Part shown: positions 6,791 through 8,929 of the stretch, piece by piece
How the letters are laid out: each line of letters begins with the position of its first letter
How positions within the stretch are numbered: position 1 is the first letter of the stretch
Origin: Solirubrobacteraceae bacterium
GTDB taxonomy: Bacteria > Actinomycetota > Thermoleophilia > Solirubrobacterales > Solirubrobacteraceae
Assembly (NCBI GenBank): GCA_030447005.1
Contig: JAUJME010000040.1
Location: 1 to 8,929, forward strand
Length of the DNA stretch: 8,929 nucleotides
Direction of reading: 5' to 3'
Translations under genes and position numbers: made by a program
The notes under the pieces: generated by a model
Seen by the model: the letters and a program-made list of their open reading frames with translations, nothing else
Database searches by the model: none
What the model was told of the DNA's origin: nothing

Positions 6791-7338
6791 TCGGGGCGCT
6801 CGGGGTAGATGTCGTCGATCGTGGCGAGCGGCTCGTAAGGCGCGTCGCCGATCGCCGCCCGGATGCGCTCGCCGCCGCCCGCCAGCCGGTCGAGGATGGA
6901 GACCACGCCGGCCACCTCGTGACCCTCGCCCTGCACCGCCTCGATGGCCTGGAGGGTCGAGCCGCCGCTGGTGACGACGTCCTCGACGATCAGGCAGCGC
7001 TCGCCGCGCTCGAGCGGCGGGCCCTCGATGCGCCGCTGGAGCCCGTGGGCCTTGACGTCCTTGCGCACGAAGAAGGCCTTGACCTCGGCGCCGCCGGCCA
7101 GCGCGGCGCACGCCGGGGCGTCGGCGCCCATGGTCAGCCCGCCCGCCGCGGTGGCGCCCCACTCGCGCGCGCGGGCGGCGACGAGCTCGGCGAGCGCGGC
7201 GAAGCCGGCGGGCAGCAGCACGGCTCGCTTGGCGTCGACGTAGTACTGCGCGGTGGCGCCGGAGGTGAGCGTGACCTCCCCGACGACCAGGGCGTGCTCG
7301 CGCAGCTCGGCGACGAGGGTCTCGCGGGCGGCGCTCAT
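6781..7338 (-). CDS. pyrE: Orotate phosphoribosyltransferase
   Basis: A 185-residue cytoplasmic enzyme that joins orotate to PRPP, giving orotidine 5'-monophosphate in the fifth step of de novo pyrimidine synthesis. Type I phosphoribosyltransferase signatures are intact: the PRPP loop CLIVEDVVTSGGS (115-127) with its acidic pair Glu119-Asp120, and the catalytic flexible loop VRKDVKAHGLQ (91-101) carrying Arg92, Lys93, Lys96 and His98. The N-terminal orotate-side pattern LTSGATAQYYVDAKR (24-38) and GGLTMGADAPA are also there. Length is normal for the short bacterial PyrE form. The gene stands alone, not in a visible pyr operon. It is divergent from the ligase gene at 7365, with only 26 bp between starts. 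TAGGAT lies 9 nt before the ATG, suggesting a leaderless or nearly leaderless transcript. No PyrR-type leader or attenuator is possible in so short a gap. Confidence 0.97.
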   Translation of the reverse strand: MSAARETLVAELREHALVVGEVTLTSGATAQYYVDAKRAVLLPAGFAALAELVAARAREWGATAAGGLTMGADAPACAALAGGAEVKAFFVRKDVKAHGLQRRIEGPPLERGERCLIVEDVVTSGGSTLQAIEAVQGEGHEVAGVVSILDRLAGGGERIRAAIGDAPYEPLATIDDIYPERPDRG

Positions 7339-7347
7339 GCGCGGCGA

Positions 7348-7357
7348 ATCCTAGACT
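7348..7357. promoter_or_regulatory. Overlapping divergent -10 elements (bidirectional promoter) between pyrE and the ligase gene
   Basis: On the + strand TAGACT (7352-7357) fits TAnnnT and is followed by exactly 7 nt before the GTG at 7365. On the - strand TAGGAT (7353-7348) also fits TAnnnT and is followed by 9 nt before the pyrE ATG at 7338. The two hexamers share the TA at 7352-7353. The spacing suits leaderless starts, which are common in actinobacteria. No -35 boxes were required for the call; any such element would lie inside the opposite coding region. Confidence 0.5.
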
Positions 7358-7364
7358 CCGGCCC

Positions 7365-8432
7365 GTGGACCATGCCTTCGGCCGCGGCCCGGCGTTCGCC
7401 CTCGGCATGGAGGAGGAGCTGCTCCTCGTCGACCCGGCGACTCGGCGGCTGGCCCCGGTCTGCTCGGAGATCCTCCCGCGGGTCGGCCCCACCGACGGGA
7501 CGGTGGTGCCCGACGTCTACGAGGCGGCGGTCGAGACCGCGACGCCCGTCTGTGCCAACGCCGCCGAGGGCGCGCAGTCGCTGGCGGGGATGCGGCGCGC
7601 GCTCCGCGAGGCCGGCGCGACGCTCATGGGCGGCGGCATCCACCCCGACGCGGCCTTCGGCGACGCGCCGCACGTCGACGCGCCGCGCTACCGCGCGATC
7701 GCCGAGCAGATGCGCGGGCTGCTGCGGCGCACGCCGACCTGCGCGCTGCACATCCACGTCGGGATGCCCGACCCCGGGACGGCGATCCGCGCCTTCAACC
7801 GGATGCGCGCCCACCTCCCGCTCCTCCAGGGGCTCGCCGCCCACTCGCCGTTCTGGCACGGCATCGACTCGGGCTTCGCCACCGCCCGCGCGCAGATCTT
7901 CCGCGGCTACCCGCGCGCCGACGTCCCGCGGGCCTTCGCCGGCTGGGAGGACTACGACACCTCGATGCGCCAGATCGTCGCGGCGGCCGGCGTGCCGGAC
8001 TACACGTTCCTGTGGTGGGACATCCGGCCGCACCCGCGGCTGGGGACGCTCGAGATCCGCGCCATGGACGGCCAGGCCCGGCTCGACTCGGTCGCCGGCC
8101 TCGCGGCGCTCACCCACGCGCTCGTCCTCGACTGCACCTCGGGGCCGGAGGGCGACCCGCCGCCGCGGGAGGTGCTCGTCGAGGGCTCCTTCCGCGCCAG
8201 CCGCGACGGGCTCGACGCCCGGATCTTCTACCGCGGGGCGCTGCAGCCGCTGCGCGAGGTCGCCCGGGCCGCGCTCGACATCGCCCGCCCCTACGCCCGC
8301 GACGTGGGCGCCGAGGACGCGCTCGAGGGCGTCGAGCGGATCCTGCGCGAGGGCAACGGCGCCGACCGGATGCGCGCCGCCCACGCGCGCGGCGGGATGG
8401 AGGGGATGCTCGAGAGCGCGCTGGCGGATTAG
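7365..8432 (+). CDS. Carboxylate-amine ligase, glutamate-cysteine ligase family 2 (YbdK type)
   Basis: A 355-residue cytoplasmic ATP-dependent ligase of the GCS2 family, which joins an amino-acid carboxylate (glutamate in known members) to an amine. E. coli YbdK has weak gamma-glutamylcysteine synthetase activity; the true substrate of most members is unknown. Seen here: the N-terminal GMEEELLLVDP (14-24) with the ATP/metal-binding Glu16-Glu18, YEAAVETATPVC (52-63), HIHVGM (129-134), SPFWHGIDSGFATAR (161-175) and the strong block WWDIRPHPRLGTLEIR (217-232). The later segment EGSFRASRDGLDARI (273-287) differs from the ENKWRAxRxGLDA form I remember for YbdK, which could change the active site. 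Length is close to the usual 360-380. The GTG at 7365 is the only start before the GMEEE motif and has no Shine-Dalgarno; a -10-like box lies 7 nt upstream, so the message is probably leaderless. An EgtA-like role is possible, but no other ergothioneine gene is in view. Confidence 0.92.
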   Translation: MDHAFGRGPAFALGMEEELLLVDPATRRLAPVCSEILPRVGPTDGTVVPDVYEAAVETATPVCANAAEGAQSLAGMRRALREAGATLMGGGIHPDAAFGDAPHVDAPRYRAIAEQMRGLLRRTPTCALHIHVGMPDPGTAIRAFNRMRAHLPLLQGLAAHSPFWHGIDSGFATARAQIFRGYPRADVPRAFAGWEDYDTSMRQIVAAAGVPDYTFLWWDIRPHPRLGTLEIRAMDGQARLDSVAGLAALTHALVLDCTSGPEGDPPPREVLVEGSFRASRDGLDARIFYRGALQPLREVARAALDIARPYARDVGAEDALEGVERILREGNGADRMRAAHARGGMEGMLESALAD

Positions 8433-8478
8433 GGTTTCGCCCGGCCGGACTTCGCTGGCGCTCGTCCTCTGGGCGACG

Positions 8479-8915
8479 TCACCTGTACACGAACACCTTC
8501 GTCCCCATCCGCAGCCAGTCGTAGATCGACCGGGCGTCGGGGATCGGGACGCGCAGGCAGCCGTGGCTGGCCGGGAACGGCGGGACGGACTCAAAGCCGT
8601 GGACCGCGTAGCCGCGGATGAAGTAGGCGGAGTGGACCATGCCCTTGGCGTTGGTCCCCGGGGTCCTGCGGTAGACCCGGAAGGCGCCGACCACCGTCGG
8701 CGTCGAGGGCGCGCCCGTGGACGTCGTGTAGGTCCGCACCACGCGGTCGCCGTCGATCAGCGCGAGGACCTGGCCGCGCCCTCGAGCGCGAGGCTGAGCT
8801 GCTGCGCGGCCGGAGGAGGCGGCGGCGGAGCGGGCGGTGGGCTCTGGGCGGCCGCCGCGGCCGGGAGAAGTCCCAGTGCCGCCAGGGCACCCGCCGTCAT
8901 ACGCATCGACCTCAC
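8479..8915 (-). pseudogene. L,D-transpeptidase (YkuD family), frameshifted
   Basis: This exported peptidoglycan enzyme would form 3-3 cross-links or anchor proteins through a catalytic cysteine. The downstream frame (from about 8780 to the TGA at 8479) encodes QVLALIDGDRVVRTYTTSTG, GYAVHGFESVPPFPASHGCLR with the YkuD HG...SHGCLR active site, and a MGTKVFVYR ending. The upstream frame starts at GTG 8915, 5 nt after a GGAGG (8921-8925). It encodes a signal peptide (MRMTAGALAALGLLPAAAAA), a run of prolines, and QQLSLALEG, then meets a TGA at 8757-8759. The two frames differ by one base. Adding one nucleotide around 8775-8783 would join LALEG to GQVLAL and restore a protein of about 146 residues. 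The catalytic residues are intact, so this is either recent decay or a sequencing error in a GC-rich run. The gene converges on the ligase gene, 46 nt away. Confidence 0.75.
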
Positions 8916-8920
8916 GCGGT

Positions 8921-8925
8921 CCTCC
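8921..8925 (-). promoter_or_regulatory. Ribosome binding site of the L,D-transpeptidase gene
   Basis: GGAGG on the minus strand, 5 nt before the GTG at 8915 and 14 nt before the in-frame ATG at 8906. It favours the GTG start and supports the signal-peptide frame as the real N-terminus. Confidence 0.6.
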
Positions 8926-8929
8926 GTTC

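Noticed and set aside
5928..6808. Alternative frames on both strands over the secreted-protein gene.
   Set aside because: They lack a signal peptide and any motif. The 5940-6770 frame has a Shine-Dalgarno, a signal peptide and repeated GTYR motifs.
8433..8478. TCGCCC (8437-8442) and GGGCGA (8471-8476) as a terminator between the ligase and transpeptidase genes.
   Set aside because: Only 6 bp with a 28-nt loop and no T-run; too weak to call.

Overview
The window is GC-rich throughout, with GTG and TTG starts, leaderless-looking promoters, an actinobacterial-style lipoprotein signal and proteins rich in Ala, Arg and Gly. This fits a high-GC actinomycete-grade bacterium. The protein styles look to me like Thermoleophilia/Solirubrobacterales, but that is an impression and not a search result. 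I see no insertion sequence, integrase, CRISPR array or phage gene; it reads as ordinary chromosome.

Left half (1-5112, minus strand): one peptide-type (Dpp/Opp family) ABC importer operon. In transcription order it encodes the C-type permease (5112-4135), a lipoprotein substrate-binding protein (4082-2238), the B-type permease (2167-1202), the first ATPase (1199-141) and the start of the second ATPase (144 to beyond position 1). The genes are tightly packed, down to a 4-nt ATGA overlap. The substrate cannot be read from sequence. A perfect 14-bp hairpin lies between the binding-protein and B-permease genes, a usual place for differential-expression control. A possible promoter and an 8-bp-stem leader hairpin precede the first gene.

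Middle (5113-5940): a tRNA-Arg(CCU) gene transcribed away from the transporter operon, followed by an unrecognised single-pass membrane protein with a CX5C motif on its predicted outer side.

Right half (5940-8929): a secreted or anchored protein that resembles a His-rich, probably metal-related actinobacterial family but lacks the hallmark histidines. It converges on pyrE (orotate phosphoribosyltransferase, pyrimidine synthesis). pyrE is divergent from a GCS2/YbdK-type carboxylate-amine ligase, with only 26 bp between the two start codons; two overlapping -10-like hexamers sit there, suggesting a compact bidirectional promoter. The last gene, on the minus strand, is an L,D-transpeptidase whose signal-peptide frame and catalytic-domain frame are one base out of register, so it is either a pseudogene or a sequence error.

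I found no clear new multi-gene system. The best leads are the pyrE/GCS2 bidirectional promoter, the histidine-stripped protein, the frameshifted transpeptidase, and a Cys-to-His change in a cysteine cluster of the transporter ATPase.
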